Part shown: one piece after another, positions 10,501 to 21,735 of the stretch
Numbering within the stretch: position 1 is the stretch's first letter
Layout of the letters: every line of letters starts with the position of its first letter
Origin: Calliopum simillimum
Taxonomy: Eukaryota > Arthropoda > Insecta > Diptera > Lauxaniidae
Direction of reading: 5' to 3'
Length of the DNA: 64,000 nt
NCBI GenBank assembly: GCA_951812925.1
Contig: OX638372.1
Coordinates: 1,798,001-1,862,000 of the forward strand
The notes under the pieces: generated by a model
The model's input: only the letters and a program-made list of their open reading frames with translations
The model's database searches: none
What the model was told of the DNA's origin: nothing
Position numbers and translations under genes: made by a program

Positions 10501-13500
10501 CTTCAGAATCACTGTCGATTAAAGCTTTTTCACTATTGATTTCAATATCAGCTTTTATATCTTGCAAGTCTTTCAATGTTGTGGGCTTCTCACACTGTGC
10601 ATCTGCATCAGGCTCACTTTTTACAAGTTGTAACTTTTGTTTAAGGTTCTCTTCATGTGATAAAACTAGAGTGACACGGTTCTAACTGAAAAATCGGCTA
10701 AAGGCGTTTAGTTTTTGCCACCCTTTTTATGAAATTTGCCCATAGAAAACAAAATTTAAGTAATTGAATGTATACTTCTCTCTACAGTTAGAACTTGTCA
10801 AACCAAAGCCTTGATGTCGTAGAACTTTCACTGAATATTTTGAAATCATTTTCATTATTAAACCCTACACCTAAACAAAGTTTTCTATAACAACTGTAGT
10901 GGTCTAATAAAAATGTGTCAAAGTTCATGCAACAGGTTTTCAGATAATTATTTCAGTTCGCTTAATCGAGATTCAGTATTTGTATGGTGTAAAGTGCATT
11001 TTTATGTGGCGTCATTGCAAATGCAAAAATACAAAAACAAATATGATTTGATATACAAATGGGTATCCATATATCCATATCTACATGTTTTTGTAATGGT
11101 GCATTTGCAACAATACGAGACCACCGGATTATCAACACGACTTTTATAAAAATAAATCCATGCATATTTTTGAAATCTACAAAATAAATAAATATTTTGT
11201 AATATATATTTTATAGCATTCCCAAGGACAAACACTAAAAATCTCCGAAGAACAAAGTACTTCAAATGCTACTGTAAAAAGCTATAATCCTCCAAAAGCA
11301 ACGACTTCAGCTAGTGCCCAGAAACAAAGTACAACTGATGAAGATACTTCAAAACTTAGTAAGAAACCGAAAGTTACAAAAAATATTGCAGACTATATTC
11401 CCGTCGTACTACCAAAGGGTCAAATGGCAACAAAATGGAAAGAAGCAGCTCCATATTATATGTTTCTAACAGCAATTACAGATTGTAAGCCAACACACCA
11501 AGAGCCTTTGACCGTGACTCTGCAAGGTTAATTTTTTTAATATTATTATTGTCATTATCTAAAAATTAATAATGAATTGGAATATGAATGCTTTAAACAA
11601 TTTGTACGTTATAAACACTTTCCCGGTATTAAGTCAGTAGAAAAAGGAATACATTTATTGATTTTGGGTAATCCGCTTTCATTTCGGTTTGGGGACTTAT
11701 TATGAATAAATATTCTCGATATACAATGCAAGGCAGTCGGCGAAAAATACGCGGGAATGTTAATTCATGATGAAAACGGTATCTTTTGAACGAATAAGGA
11801 AACAAAGCAATGTTTGCTTTTTAACATCTATTAAAAGTTAAAATATTTTTTTTTATGATTAGAATCTTAAAAGCCAGAATAATTAAATTTTCTAAACTTT
11901 TCGGCAGAAAATTTTTTCCACTGATTTGAATTTTTATGAAATTAAGTCCAATTTTTCTGAGCTTTCATATAAATTAATAGTTTTGTTCGCTTATATTTTT
12001 TGTTTATAGGTACAAACCATGTGTAAACGATCAAGAAATTTGTTCATGGCATCCGATTTGGCTATAAATTGGCATAAGCAATAGTTGCATAGTGGAAAAA
12101 ATTACTACCAAATATTTTTTCAAAATTTAAAAAAATGGCGGAGATATTGGACTTTGAAATTTTTAGGTTAGTTTTTTTTGAGAAGCTATAACTTCGGTTG
12201 CATTTATCCAATTTTCAATTTTATAGTGTTAAATGATTTGTCTTAAAACAGGCTTTGAAATAAAAACTAGCAAACATTTTTTTTTTTTTTTATATATAGT
12301 TCACACTGAAAAAAAAAATTTAAATTGAGTTTCCCAAAATATGTCCTTTTTAATATTTTTTATTTTTCTTGTAAAAAAAGCTACAAGTGTAACTTATCAG
12401 TCCTCCAAAAATTGGAGTGGGCCTCCCAGTGGTTCGCCAGAAAAACAATAAAATGTAGCTTTTGCCGCAATTTTTCAGTACAATTTTTTTGAATTTGAAA
12501 TTTTTAATTAAACGTTAATTTGAATTTGAAAAAAGTGCGTTGGTACTTATATTAGTACTATACAAGCAAAAAAACAGTCAATAAACTATTTTCAGCATTT
12601 AAAAATTTTTTTTAATAAAAATTTTAAATTAAAAAAATGTACTGAAAAATTGGGGAAGATGCTACATTTTATTGTTTTTCTGGAGAACCACTGGCAGGCC
12701 CACTCCAATTTTTGGAGGACTGATAAGTTACACTTGTAGCATTTTTTACAAGAAAAATAAAAAATATTAAAAAGGACGTATTTTGGGAAACTCAATTTAA
12801 ATTTTTTTTTTCAGTGTAAACTATATATATATAAAAAAAAAAATGTTTGCTAGTTTTTATTTCAAAGCCTGTTTTAAGACAAATCATTTAACACCATAAA
12901 ATTGAAAATTGGATAAATGCAACCGAAGTTATAGCTTCTCAAATAAAACTAACCTAAAAATTTCAAAGTCCAATATCTCCGCCATTTTTTTAAATTTTGA
13001 AAAAATATTTGGTAGTAATTTTTTCCACTATGCAACTATTGCTTATGCTAATTTATAGCCAAATCTGATGCCATAAAAAAAATCTTGATCGTTTTGAAAT
13101 GGTTTGTACCTATAGAAATATTGGATACCAGTTTTGGAGAAATTGAATCCTCTGTGCAAATTAACTTCATGGTAGATATTGGTTGGCTTTTGGGCCATTA
13201 TTATTTTGCTGGAATAATGTAAGTTTGTTACTTGTTAAAAAAATGTGTAAATATCTATATCTACCAACAACAAATAATATCTAGAGTTCTTTATTGTTTT
13301 GTAATTAAAAAAAAAAAAAAAAATATTGTTTGAAATGCCCCTTTTCAAGAATACGAACGACTACATGTGACTTAAAATATTGAGGGCATTCCAGAAAACG
13401 GTCAGAATTTATATCGATTTCAACAATTTTTAGTAGTTCACGAGGTTTTCAAAAGACTAACACGTGTTCTGGAATACCCCTCTTATTTTTAGCATTTCAT

Positions 13501-14795
13501 TAAACTTTTTATAAGGAAAATAAAATCTAAAGTTTTGGTTTATTTCAGGGGTACTCCGTTGCTTGTATTGTACGGTGATGAGACTCCTGAGCTAAATACG
13601 ATTTCACAACACCAACCAAAAGTAACAGCGGTCAAAGTTAAAATGCCAACTCCGTTTTCAACATCTCATGCAAAAGTTATGCTTTTTGGTTACAAAGACG
13701 GCTCAATGCGTTTAGTAATATCTACTGCCAATTTATATGAAGATGATTGGCATAATCGCACACAAGGTGTATGGATAAGTCCTAAGTTGCCTTCGCTTCC
13801 AGAGGGTGCAGATACTACAGCCGGAGAGAGTGAGACCGGGTTTCGGCAAGATTTTATGCTTTACTTAGTAGAATATAAACTTGCTCAACTACAGCCTTGG
13901 ATTGCACGAATTCGCAGATCGGACTTCAGCAGTATTAAGTATTTATGAAGAGTTTAACTATCTTTTATATAATTGAAATGATAATAACATTATTTTATGT
14001 TTGTTATATTTTGTAGTGTATTTTTCATAGGTTCAGTGCCGGGTGGATTCTCTGAAGGACCTAGAGGACATCCATGGGGACATGCACGCTTAGGTAGCGT
14101 ACTTAATAAACATTCTTCTCCTATCGATGAAAAAATTCCAATTGTTTGCCAAAGCTCAAGTATAGGAAGCTTAGGACCAAATATTGAATCTTGGATCCAA
14201 CATGATTTTCTGAATAGTCTACGAAAAGACTCTGAGCCATTAAAATTACGTAAAATACCTCAATTTAAAATGATTTATCCCAGCTTTGGAAATGTCAGTA
14301 GGAGTCACGATGGGATGTTAGGGGGAGGCTGTTTACCTTACGGCAAAAATACTAACGACAAACAGCCTTGGCTTAAAGGTTATTTGCACCAGTGGAAATC
14401 GAAAATACGTTCCAGATCACATGCTATGCCCCATATTAAAAGCTACACTCGTTTTGATTTGGAAAAAAGTTGCATTTACTGGTTTGTGTTGACTTCGGCT
14501 AATTTATCAAAAGCCGCATGGGGATCATTCAACAAAAACTCGAAAATTCAGCCCTGCTTGCGTATTGCAAATTTTGAAGCTGGGGTGCTTTTTCTTCCTC
14601 GCTTTGTAGTATGATTTTACGATATGGTATATTGCACAAAAGTCCTAACTTATTTTTATTTTCTAGACTGGAGAAGACAGCTTTCCGCTTGGAAAAGGTC
14701 GTGATCATGTGCCGCCATTCCCTTTGCCATATGATGTACCACTAAGCCCCTACGGGCCAGATGATACCCCGTTTCTAATGGATTACTTACATTAA
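7579..14795 (+). CDS. gkt: Tyrosyl-DNA phosphodiesterase 1 with N-terminal PBZ zinc finger
   Basis: Nuclear DNA repair enzyme that removes topoisomerase I peptides and other adducts from DNA 3' ends. Exons: 7579-7594, 7650-7727, 7973-8181, 11217-11526, 13116-13218, 13549-13938, 14017-14608, 14667-14795. All borders are GT..AG and phases agree, giving 608 residues, close to fly Tdp1. Residues about 10-31 form a PBZ finger (CQYGANCYRKNP.H....H), a poly(ADP-ribose) binding fold; insect Tdp1 is, as I recall, known to carry one. The phospholipase-D-like catalytic domain follows with both HKD motifs: SHAKVMLF with STANL (exon 6), and MPHIKSY with TSANLSKAAWG (exon 7). Other landmarks are the GSVPGGF loop, SSSIGSLGPN and FPLPYDVP near the end. 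Intron 3 contains the cactin pseudogene; intron 4 contains a long palindrome. It appears intact and functional. The exon structure is my own reconstruction. Confidence 0.92.
8993..9430 (-). repeat. Fragments of the dispersed GATCAAGAATATATAT repeat family
   Basis: Two partial reverse-orientation copies (about 8993-9030 and 9243-9430) contain TATATACATTCTTGAT, GTCCGTCTGTCTGG and a terminal ACCCAGGGTATATTCAC. These match the 3' ends of the copies at 21735, 30925 and 37940. Confidence 0.7.
9588..9720 (+). repeat. Possible Helitron-like 5' end
   Basis: TCTATATATATATATAAAAA followed by TGAAATGGTGTCC resembles the 5' starts of some insect Helitrons (TC plus TATATATAAAAATGAA). There is no Rep/helicase frame and the other end is not identified, so this is weak. 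Confidence 0.3.
9833..10681 (-). pseudogene. cactin: Cactin C-terminal fragment with a nonsense mutation
   Basis: Antisense to Tdp1, inside its third intron. One frame is open from 10681 to 9929 (251 codons), stopped by TAG at 9926-9928, then continues to a natural TAG at 9833-9835. The last third carries the highly conserved cactin C-terminus: KYRPRKPRYFNRVHTGFEWN, YNQTHYDMDNPPPK, FYPDLIDKSATPQY, RFHAGPPYEDIAFKIVNRE, then after the stop EFSYKRGFRCQF and FHFKRYRYRR. In other cactins the stop position is Trp, so TGG became TAG. Cactin is a nuclear spliceosome-associated regulator that also binds the IkB protein Cactus in flies. The N-terminal two thirds are missing: homology ends at a repeated motif (10672-10688). 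No poly(A) tract follows the 3' end, so simple LINE-mediated retroposition is not shown. A functional parent gene is presumably elsewhere. Confidence 0.85.
12009..13110. mobile_element. Palindromic foldback in Tdp1 intron 4
   Basis: Arms 12009-12513 and 12606-13110 are inverted copies with only scattered differences, starting GGTACAAACCAT on the left. TATA flanks both ends (12005-12008 and 13111-13114), so the target duplication is TA or TATA. The 92-bp centre is unrelated AT-rich sequence. No coding capacity. The right end lies five bases from Tdp1 exon 5. Confidence 0.85.
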
Positions 14796-14822
14796 ATTGT
14801 TGTAGTGTTTTGATATAATTTC

Positions 14823-14828
14823 AATAAA
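14823..14828 (+). terminator. Polyadenylation signal of Tdp1
   Basis: AATAAA 28 bp after the Tdp1 stop codon; position and sequence are typical. The next gene starts 235 bp further on. Confidence 0.7.
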
Positions 14829-15062
14829 TATGTATTTTTATGCGAACTTGCCGTATGTATGCGTAACTAGTTTTTCTTCACATATGTATAATATTTAATG
14901 TAAAAGATGTAAGTGCTTGCTTGCAATAGTGCGGTTTTACCTTTTGTGAAATAGCATCAGTCAGCATAACTTTCACTATGCAATGTTAGCTTTTTAAAGC
15001 TTGCTGTTGATTATGGCATTCAGTTGGTATTTTATCATAAGCAAGTGATCAACAATAGCAAA

Positions 15063-16432
15063 ATGTCTCAGTCTCTTGAGGAAACTGTGAAAAATAAGAA
15101 AAGTTCAAAATTACGAAATTTTCCTTTTTTAATAAATCCAGTTGAACCTTCGATTAACACCGAATTGATACAATATTTTCATGGTGATAAAAGTGTATTA
15201 AGAATTGCATGGAAAAACTATATGTAAAAATAATTGGTCTCTTAAAGGTGAACTTACCGGCTTCGTACAGGTTGGTCCAGAAAAATATTTCTTTCCCCAA
15301 AAATACATGAATGAAGCTCAAGCGTATTATAACTTTGAAGCAAGGGACGACGACATATGGGTCGTCACCTTTCCGAGATCAGGCACAACATGGACACAGG
15401 AATTGGTGTGGTTAGTTGCAAACAATTTAGAATTTGAAACCGCTAGAAATAAACCACTGACGGAGAGATTTCCTTTTTTTGAGTGAGTGGACCATAAAAT
15501 GCATTTAAAAATTGATATATGTGTGAACATAGGTGCCTTATCTCAACAATTTTTCTTTTCTCGAGAATATTGTAATGTAATTTATTATAATTTTCAGATT
15601 TTCTCTTTTTATGCACCCTTCAATTAAACAAAAACTGATTGAAGAAAACAAAAACGACAAAGAAAAGCTCCAATTCATAGAGAATATTTCAAAACCTGGA
15701 TATGAAACCCTTAACGAGATGACATCAAAACGTTTTATAAAAACTCATTTTCCATTTTCTCTGCTTCCTCCTAGTGTAATGGAAAAAAACTGTAAGGTAA
15801 GATTTTAAATAAGTCATTTGGACTATGAATATTTTGTTACAATTATGTATGTCTTTTAGATTATATACGTTGCTAGAAATCCAAAAGACGTTGCTGTCTC
15901 ATATTATCATCTAAACCGCTTATATCGTACACAAGGGTACGTTGGAGATTTCAAACGCTATTGGACATATTTCGAGAAAGGACTAAGTAATACACACGCG
16001 CATTGGAAATCTTTATCCATGTTTTGATAGATCTTAATTTTAGATCCATGGATGCCATACTACAGTCATTTAAGGGAGGCCTTAGGAGTACAAAATCAAT
16101 CGAATGTATTATTTTTGAATTACGAAAATATGTTGAGCGACCTATATAAAGCCGTTGTTGAAGTAGCAGCATTTTTGGAATGCAAATTAAGCAATGAAGG
16201 GATCGAAAACCTTTTGAATCACTTAAATATCTCAAACTTTCGGTTGAATTCGGCGGTAAATGGTCACGAAATGGAGGATGTTGGTATCCTTAACAAAGGC
16301 GAATCCACTTTCATACGCAATGGAAATCAGGGCGTACAAGAAGAATTTGCAAGTGACCCTTTATTACGGGAAAGAGCTGATAAATGGATTCAGGAAAATA
16401 GCTGTAAAACTGTTAAAGATACACCAATTTAG
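15063..16432 (+). CDS. Cytosolic sulfotransferase (SULT/St family)
   Basis: Transfers sulfate from PAPS to small hydroxyl compounds in the cytosol. Exons: 15063-15183, 15248-15482, 15598-15796, 15860-15986, 16044-16432. All four introns are short (57-115 bp), GT..AG and in phase; the product is 356 residues. Family marks in order: TGFVQVGPEKYFFP; the 5'-phosphosulfate loop VTFPRSGTTW; a conserved KRFIKTHFPFSLLP, whose His in TH is the expected catalytic base; the 3'-phosphate binding ARNPKDVAVSYYH; and near the C-terminus IRNGNQG, where the usual motif is RKGxxG. The Lys-to-Asn change there touches a PAPS-contacting segment. The start is chosen because the short first intron restores YFHGELTGF. 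It is downstream of and co-oriented with Tdp1, with no functional link evident. The substrate cannot be inferred. Confidence 0.9.
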
Positions 16433-16572
16433 TACAATATTTATGATGCTCACCACATATTATTTTAAACATGTTTGTAACATAAAAGTATGGAATTCAA
16501 TTTTTATATAATTTACTATAGGGCGTGGTTTCTCTTTTAATTTTCCTGGTTGATAACAATGTAAATGCTGCA

Positions 16573-16578
16573 AATAAA
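16573..16578 (+). terminator. Polyadenylation signal of the sulfotransferase
   Basis: AATAAA 141 bp after the stop codon, the first good signal downstream. Confidence 0.5.
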
Positions 16579-16952
16579 TTAAAGTTGTGATTTAAATTTG
16601 CTAAAATCTTATTGTTTTTAAAGTTTGTAAAGAAACAGTGAATAATATAAACAAAAACATAATAAAACAAGTCAATCTCCATTTTTTCTCAGCATCAAAA
16701 TCTTTTACATAATTTGTAGAGTGGAAAAAAACTTTGAAATGTTTCTCATCGTTGGCTGGTGTGAATGGAAATAGCAAAAAAATTTCTACAAAATGATTTC
16801 TATCAGAAGTGATGCGGCACCGACCATGGCGAACATAAAGCGGTATCTATTAGCAATTGAGATAACAATTATTAATGTAACAGCTCCTTTTTGTGGGTTT
16901 GATGTTCATATTTATACACATGGATGTATGTATATATACAAGTATGTATATA

Positions 16953-18360
16953 CCCAAGAGGAAAAATTTCTAGCGCTTCTGATCTAAGCACTTCAAAAGT
17001 GCTTGTCCCCATAGAAATGTAGAAGCACTTTCACAATGATTTTTTATAAGCCTGCAGTAAGAACAACATGTGTTCGAAACTAGTCCGGGTGATCTTTTTT
17101 TACTTTTTTTATTTTTTTTTTGTGCTTTATTTTTTTTTTATTAAAATATTTTTTATTCAACATCTTTTATGTCACTTTCCTATTTTCCTTTCTCTTATTA
17201 ATTTAAGGGCGGCTTCTCATGTAAAATTTTCAAAAAATCGATTTTTTTTTCATAGGTTGATAGAATAACGTCTTGGGAGTATATTCCCAAAGTTTCATGA
17301 CTCAACTCTAAATATTATGGAAAATATGATTGATTGAACCAGCGCGCTCGGGCGCGCTTTGTGTGCGAACTCAAACTTTAAATCGTTTTTTCTCAAAACT
17401 ATGGTTTTAAAATCGCGGTACACGATTGCGAAAAAACTACTTAACCGATTTTTGATTTCTAAAAAGTGTTTTGCAGATTATAAATTGAACGAGTGCATGA
17501 ATGTCTGAAATTGTGGAAAAAAAGTTATTTTATACACTATTTAGCCCCATTTAGCGACAAAAAATGACGAAAAAATCGCACTTTTTTTCAAGACGTGATT
17601 TCAATATTGTAGAATCGAATTTTTTGGAGTTGCAGACATTCATGCACTCAGGGGAACCCTGCTGAATAATAAAAAAAATTTTGTTTTATGCTTCAGATAA
17701 AAACTTTGGGCTCCACAATGTACCGCGATAAATCCGTCAGCCGCGTCACGCCACACGCGACATTTAATAAGTCCGCCATTTTGTCATTTTAGTTTTTGAA
17801 AAAATGCTTTTTTTTATAGTTCAAACATGTTCTTAAATATATGCAAAAAATTATGTGTGTGTGTTTTTATTTTCCGAGTGAAAAAAAATCCCGAAAAACA
17901 ACTACTTTTTGACGTGTTGCATGAGAAGCCCCCCTTAACAGCCATTTTTTTTTAATTGAATTGAAATTGATTATTAATTGAATTGAAACTGATTCTATGA
18001 AAGGCTGTAGGAGCATTCGTATGTCATATCATCGGGGATTGGTGTAGCGGTCTAAAGAGTTGGAAAATGTAAGTAAAAATAATCTATTTCTATCTATCAC
18101 ACGGACGGTCGTGGATACAAATCCTGGTGCGGCCAGTTTTTTTTTTTTTTTTTAATATTATTGAAAAAACGCTTGCCGCAGCATTACAAATAAGCGCTCC
18201 AAAAACCCCTTTTTGGTAAGGCTGCAGTAAGCTTTTTCTCACTTACATCCTATGACATGCAATGTTAAAAAGAGAGAATAGTCCTTACGGAGCGGAAGCG
18301 CTTATTGGTGAAAAGGATGCACTTCAGAAGGGTTATTGAAGCACTTCGTTTCCCCTTGGG
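16953..18360. mobile_element. TIR element (CCCAAGRGGAAA tips) carrying a SINE-like insert
   Basis: The tips CCCAAGAGGAAA (left) and CCCAAGGGGAAA (right, reverse complement) are inverted and flanked by TA (16951-16952 and 18361-18362). Both subterminal regions have AAGCACTT-type motifs, and CTGCAGTAAG occurs near each end (17051 and 18221). No transposase frame was found. TIRs are short, so the boundary call is tentative. Confidence 0.5.
18031..18153 (+). repeat. tRNA-derived SINE-like segment ending in poly(T)
   Basis: A perfect Pol III A box (TGGTGTAGCGG, 18040-18050) is followed by a B-box-like GATACAAATCC (18114-18124) and GGTGCGGCCAG. A run of 17 T (18137-18153) follows directly. An apparent insertion between the boxes and the two-base B-box mismatch argue against an active tRNA gene. 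Confidence 0.5.
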
Positions 18361-18377
18361 TACGTACATATACATAT

Positions 18378-18748
18378 CTGTGGACTTTTGACAAAACAAC
18401 CTAAGTCGAGATAAGACAATTCTAAAGGATTTTAGTCTTAAATATAAAATTTAAATACGCTTTTATTGGTATAATCGCCATGTTTCTATGATTTCTTGTT
18501 CCTGAGGTATAAGGGTGTCCCATTGTTCACGCAATATTTAAACTTACTGTCATTCGTGCGGTAAAGTGTTATGAACCAACAGAAACAAATAATTTGACAG
18601 CTGACACTTTAAGATTTGTATGGAAAGAGGAGATTCAACGCTGCATGAACGAAATTGAGCCACATTATTGAAAAGTAGTTAATCAGTTTTTCGGCTCTCC
18701 AGAAAAGTTGCCGATTTCAAGTTAGGTTGTTTTGTCAAAAGTCCACAG
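18378..18748. mobile_element. MITE with perfect 27-bp TIRs
   Basis: CTGTGGACTTTTGACAAAAC and the next seven bases (18378-18404) recur exactly inverted at 18722-18748. ATAT on both sides may be the target duplication. Length 371 bp, no coding potential. The identical TIRs suggest recent movement. Confidence 0.8.
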
Positions 18749-19415
18749 ATATATACATACATATGCATATTTTTTGTTTGTGTAAATGTGTTTTTTGCAA
18801 AAAATTATGATTGATTTCTTAATAGAATAGTTAGAGCTACATAGATTTTATGAAAACAAAATATCAGGAATTCTTTTTAAAGAAAGCTTAGGTATAATTT
18901 AAAATTAAACCTTAAAGAAGTTTACAAAGTATGTAGTTAATCAATCCGAAGGCTAACTTTTCCCCAATCGACTGGCTCTGAACATTTTTTTTTCGAACCG
19001 CCCTTACTTGCATGAAACTCTTGAATATTTCAACCAACATATTTGAAATAACATATTTTTTCAAATGTAATTTGGAAAAAAGCAATATAATTTGAATTGT
19101 TGATTCTACTTATATCTCTGGAACTAAAAATCATAAAGAAGACCCTCCGTCAACAAGGGCGTAGATAGGATTTATAATAATGAATGTGACTCGAAAAGGC
19201 ATTCGGTGATCAAAAAACTATAATTTCTAAACGAATACAAATTTTGTAAGATAGTTTCTTGCAGCCGAAAGACAAAACATGAGTCTTCAATACGAGTTAT
19301 CATAATAGATTTTGAGATTTTTCTTTCATCACCCTTTTTGGAGGGGAAAATGATTACATATTTGCATTTTTCCATACATTTTATGAAAAAAATTTAAATA
19401 ACTTTGGCGTATGTA
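18749..19415. other. Intergenic stretch, nothing recognised
   Basis: AT-rich, no conserved frame, no obvious repeat ends. Confidence 0.4.
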
Positions 19416-21735
19416 TCCTTTGGCCTGGCTAAACATTAAATACCCTACACTGCAGCATTTTGAAAATTTTGCTTATATGGGAGGTGCCACGCCTTTCGTC
19501 ACAGTTCACCCAGTTTTTACACAGAGTTTGCATATATAGTTCTTAGTGTCGGAGTGAAATTCGGTTGGAATATCTCAAAAAATGTTTTAAGTATAGCGCT
19601 TTGAAGCTTTTGCTTATATTGGCGGTGCCACGCCCTCTTGTCCGTATTCGTCTAGTTTTAGCTCAGAGTGTGCATTTATAGTCCTTAGTATTCGAGTGAA
19701 ATTTAGTTGGATTATCACAAAAAACTCTTTCGGTACAGCATTTTGAAATCTTCTCTTCTTATACGAGATAAAATTGTATGTACTTATGTATGTATGTTTG
19801 GAACGGGCAAAACTTTTTCTCGAAAACGGCTACAGCTATTTTAATGAAACTTCGGATAATGTTAGATATTCGCATACAATGAAGAATGAGCTAGGTTTGA
19901 ACTTTGTAAATGCTCACCAGGTGGCGTGGTATCGCATTAAATTTTAAATTTGATATGGTCATAACTCGCAAACCATACAAGGTATTTAAATGAAATTTGG
20001 TGAGCGGGTACGGCTTGATAATACCTTGTAACAGACAAAATGTGGGCGGGATCGAAGAAGTGCCACGCCCACTTTTTAGCCCTTGAAAACTTTGATTCAA
20101 TATTACTCGAAAACGACTCCAACAGTTTTGATGAAAATTTAGGAGATGTTACCTCTTCAAACAAGTGGCACCGCCCACAAAAATATAATACGGTATAAAA
20201 AGAAAACTAATAAAGTAATCATTCTAAAATTAGCTGTGGGGAGCCTACTTGCTATAAGGCATCTCTGATCTGAAATTGGGAAAAATATCGCCGTTGCGCG
20301 TGGAACCTCCCATACAAGCAAAATACGTTAAATGCTATTTCTCCCAAATGTTACAAGGTATTTTAATGAAATTTGGTATGTAGGTACTGCTTAATAATAA
20401 CTTGTAACAAGTGAAAAGTGGACGGGATCGAATAAGTGCCACGCCCACTTTTTAACCCTTGAAAATTTTGATTCAATATTACTCGAAAACGACTCCGAAA
20501 ATTTTGATAAAATTTTGGAGCTGTTACCTCTGCAAACAAGATTAATATGTGATATGCCGTTATATTGGAAAAACTCGTTGAAGGGCGTGGCACCGCCCAC
20601 AAAAATATAATGCGCTATAAAAACAAAACTAATAAAGCAATCTTTCTGAATTTAACTGTAGGGAGTCCCATACAAGTAAAACACATTAAATGCTATTTCT
20701 CGCAAATGATACAACATATTTTGATTAAATTTGGTATGCGGATCTGGATCAGGAGTATCTAAAGCATTACAAAAGAAGGCTTTGTTTAATAATTGCTACG
20801 CCCACTTTTTTATCAAAATAAAAATTTTGGTTAATAACTCAGGCACAAAAAAAAAATGGAATGAACTGTTTAATTCTTATATGCAGTCTTATGTACTTTT
20901 GGACGCTGAATCCGTCTTCATCAGCAGAACTGTCATTATACCTGTAGGATTTTGAAATATCCTTGTTTGAAGTTGAAGAAAACGCTGTGTTCAGTCTTAC
21001 AGCGTAGCTACAAGAAAAGGTGGAATTCTTTTTTATTAATAGCATCGAATAGTTACACTCTTCCTTATCCAAATATCCTTCAGGATTTTTCCAATAGGAT
21101 TCTTATTTTCCGAGCTATGATCCTTTGAAGACAAGATATTTCAGCCTCCATACAAAAGACGAAATATTTTGGATGCGTGGCATAACCCATTTATTTATTT
21201 TAGGGCATTCATGTGACCAAAAAAAAAAATTAGAGTGTTTGATATTTTTCTATACCATTCGATGCTATGAATAAAAACATCGACTAAAATAATAAGATTA
21301 GATTGTTGACCGAGCGGGGATCGGTCTCCAGGTACTATATGCTTATATGGGATGTGCAACGCAACGAATTCGCCCAGTTCTTTCTCAGAGCTTGTGCTTA
21401 AAATTCGTAGTATTTATGTGTATTTCGGTTGTATTGTCTTGTCGGTAGGCGTGTTCGTTGACCGAATTTGCTCATTTTCAATCCCACTAGCTAACTTTGA
21501 CAACGCAGGCAGTGTACCAAATTTCATTGAACTATTTTGCTTAGTTTTCTCAAAAAATGTATTTTCACACATATCCAGCCAGCCAGCCGACCAGCCAGAT
21601 AGACGGACATGGCTATATCGACTCAAGAGGTCGCTGATCAAGAATATATATACTTTTCTATATCTGCCACGCCTCCTTCTCTGCGTTACAAACGGAAGGA
21701 TAGAGTGAATATACCCTACACCCAGGGTATAAAAA
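19416..21735 (+). repeat. Dispersed repeat family, longest copy (2.3 kb)
   Basis: Starts CCTTTGGCCTGGCTAAACAT and AAATACCCTACACTGCAG. It ends with GGACATGGCTATATCGACTC, GATCAAGAATATATATAC, CTGCCACGCCTCCTTCTCTG and AATATACCCTACACCC. Inside are tandem units of about 130 bp containing GGTGCCACGCC and GAAATT, and two direct repeats of about 375 bp (19993-20163 and 20368-20540) around GTGCCACGCCCACTTTT. There is no coding capacity; the many short frames are shadows of the repeat. Confidence 0.75.

Larger units (their letters stand above)
8459..10815. repeat. Repeated motif TTGACAAGGTTCTAACTG around the cactin copy
   Basis: Related versions of this 18-bp motif lie at about 8472-8489 (+), 8624-8637 (+, shorter), 10672-10688 (+) and 10785-10802 (reverse). 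The longest match is about 30 bp and inverted (8459-8488 versus 10786-10815). The copy at 10672 sits where cactin homology stops. They may be transposon ends that delivered the cactin fragment, but no complete element can be drawn. Confidence 0.35.

Noticed and set aside
9929..10576. Intact small gene on the minus strand
   Set aside because: It is the truncated cactin C-terminus; conserved residues continue past the stop, so the stop is a lesion.
18031..18136. Intron-containing tRNA gene
   Set aside because: The spacer between the boxes could mimic a tRNA intron, but acceptor pairing and the B box are poor and poly(T) follows as in a retroposon.
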